From Bordetella parapertussis (lineage in GTDB: Bacteria; Pseudomonadota; Gammaproteobacteria; Burkholderiales; Burkholderiaceae_C): a DNA stretch of 6,370 nucleotides. The stretch is from positions 1-6,370 of the forward strand of contig CAMDSU010000104.1 of the NCBI GenBank assembly GCA_945907335.1. The letters run 5' to 3'. Shown piece by piece: positions 5,319 through 6,370 of the stretch. A model generated the notes under the pieces. That model saw only the letters and a program-made list of their open reading frames with translations. It had not been told where the DNA came from and did no database searches. Every line of letters starts with the position of its first letter. The first letter of the stretch is position 1. A program made the position numbers and the translations under genes.

Positions 5319-6370
5319 ATGAATTTTGATTACACCGACAAAGTCAAAGACATGCAGGCGCGCTTGATCGCATTCATGGACGAGCATATTTACCCCAATG
5401 AAAAACGGTTCTTCCAAGAAATAGCCGACAACCGCGCGGCTGGCAACCCTTGGATTCCCACCAAAATCGTGGAAGAACTCAAACCGCTGGCTCGCAAGGC
5501 TGGTTTATGGAACCTTTTTTTGCCGCACAGCAAGCGTGCACCCGAAGGCCTGAGCAATCTGGAATATGCGCCAATGTGCGAAATCATGGGCCGCGTGCCT
5601 TTCGCGGCCGAGGTGTTCAACTGTTCTGCGCCGGACACCGGCAACATGGAAACCTTCGAGCGCTACGCCAGCGAAGAACTCAAAGACAAGTGGTTGGAAC
5701 CCTTGCTGCGCGGCGACATACGCTCTGCGTTTTTGATGACCGAGCCTGATGTGGCCTCATCGGACGCCACCAATATCCAGTGTTCGATTCGCCGCGAAGG
5801 TGATCACTACGTGATCAACGGCCGCAAGTGGTGGTCCTCAGGCGCCGGTGACCCGCGTTGTGCGGTTTACATCGTCATGGGCAAAACCGACCCTGATGCT
5901 CCCCGCCACTCTCAGCAAAGCATGATCATCGTGCCTGCGAATTCACCGGGTGTGGAAATCTTGCGCCCTTTGAGCGTGTTCGGCTACGACGATGCGCCTC
6001 ACGGTCACATGGAAGTGTTGTTGAAAAACGTGCGCGTACCGGTTGGAAATTTGTTGCTCGGGGAAGGTCGTGGTTTTGAAATCGCCCAAGGCCGCTTAGG
6101 CCCTGGCCGAATTCACCATTGCATGCGCACCATCGGTTGCGCCGAACGCGCACTCGAACTCATGTGCAAACGCCTCAACAGCCGCACCGCTTTCGGCAAA
6201 GTGCTGTCTTCACAAGGCGTGTGGCATGAGCGCATCGCCGAGTCGCGCATCATGATCGAGCAAGCGCGTTTGTTGACACTCAAAGCCGCTTACATGATGG
6301 ACACAGTTGGTAACAAAATCGCCAAAACAGAAATCGCCATGATCAAAGTGATCGCGCCGGTGATGGCCAC
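5319..6370 (+). CDS. Acyl-CoA dehydrogenase, ACAD10/11 (LvaC-like) type, 3' truncated by window edge
   Basis: The frame from ATG 5319 stays open for 350 full codons and runs off the right edge; about 60 more residues are expected for the family. The all-alpha N-terminal domain covers about 1-135. The flavin-contacting beta domain holds [15 protein letters not shown] (138-152), the ACAD10/11 version of the MTEPxxxSD signature, and [10 protein letters not shown] (171-180). The C-terminal helical domain begins with [13 protein letters not shown] (258-270), another hallmark of this branch, and RTAFGK (289-294) is the FAD-phosphate contact. The part that should carry the catalytic acidic residue lies beyond the window. 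Relatives use FAD either to dehydrogenate acyl-CoAs or, in LvaC and ACAD11, to remove phosphate from 4-phosphoacyl-CoA and give an enoyl-CoA. Placement right behind the matching kinase supports the second role. It acts in the cytosol as a flavoprotein, normally passing electrons to ETF if it oxidises. Confidence 0.93.
   Translation, partial: MNFDYTDKVKDMQARLIAFMDEHIYPNEKRFFQEIADNRAAGNPWIPTKIVEELKPLARKAGLWNLFLPHSKRAPEGLSNLEYAPMCEIMGRVPFAAEVFNCSAPDTGNMETFERYASEELKDKWLEPLLRGDIRSAFLMTEPDVASSDATNIQCSIRREGDHYVINGRKWWSSGAGDPRCAVYIVMGKTDPDAPRHSQQSMIIVPANSPGVEILRPLSVFGYDDAPHGHMEVLLKNVRVPVGNLLLGEGRGFEIAQGRLGPGRIHHCMRTIGCAERALELMCKRLNSRTAFGKVLSSQGVWHERIAESRIMIEQARLLTLKAAYMMDTVGNKIAKTEIAMIKVIAPVMA

Noticed and set aside
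1..6370. Mobile element, CRISPR array, tRNA or phage signature
   Set aside because: No transposase, integrase, spaced repeats or tRNA-like folds were seen; the genes are metabolic and tightly packed.

Overview
The window looks like chromosome of a betaproteobacterium, most likely Burkholderiales and probably Comamonadaceae-like. This rests on protein style: a small RVVHIAEDQRP/AGRMVISGRMADVCAELDRL protein, a PaaH-type two-part 3-hydroxyacyl-CoA dehydrogenase, a Crp/Fnr regulator of Burkholderiales type, and an ACAD10/11-like kinase and dehydrogenase pair. The taxonomy is inferred from recalled resemblance, not from a search. Coding density is high. I see no mobile element, CRISPR array, tRNA or rRNA.

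Layout. (1) Positions 1-347, + strand: the last codons of an unidentified protein, then a 92-residue conserved-type small protein with a good ribosome binding site. (2) Positions 350-1012, - strand: a glutathione S-transferase-like protein, convergent with the small gene (2 bp between stops) and divergent from the next operon. (3) Positions 1013-1104: a 92-bp divergent promoter region. (4) Positions 1105-3410, + strand: a 508-residue NAD-dependent 3-hydroxyacyl-CoA dehydrogenase and a 260-residue crotonase-fold enzyme, joined by an ATGA stop/start overlap. A hairpin followed by five T lies just after them and is a plausible terminator. (5) Positions 3483-6370, + strand: a Crp/Fnr-family regulator, an APH-fold acyl-CoA-pathway kinase 4 bp behind it, and an ACAD10/11-type acyl-CoA dehydrogenase that runs off the right edge.

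How the genes may work together. The kinase and dehydrogenase match, as two separate proteins, the two halves of eukaryotic ACAD10/ACAD11, and also resemble LvaA/LvaC of the Pseudomonas putida levulinate pathway. Those systems phosphorylate the 4-hydroxyl of a 4-hydroxyacyl-CoA and then eliminate the phosphate to give an enoyl-CoA. The upstream crotonase lacks both glutamates of classical enoyl-CoA hydratase but has an Asp at the PaaG/isomerase-type position. It could shift a double bond, and the 3-hydroxyacyl-CoA dehydrogenase could carry a later beta-oxidation step. This route is inferred from family knowledge and gene order; the true substrate cannot be read from the sequence. The Crp/Fnr protein is the obvious candidate local regulator.
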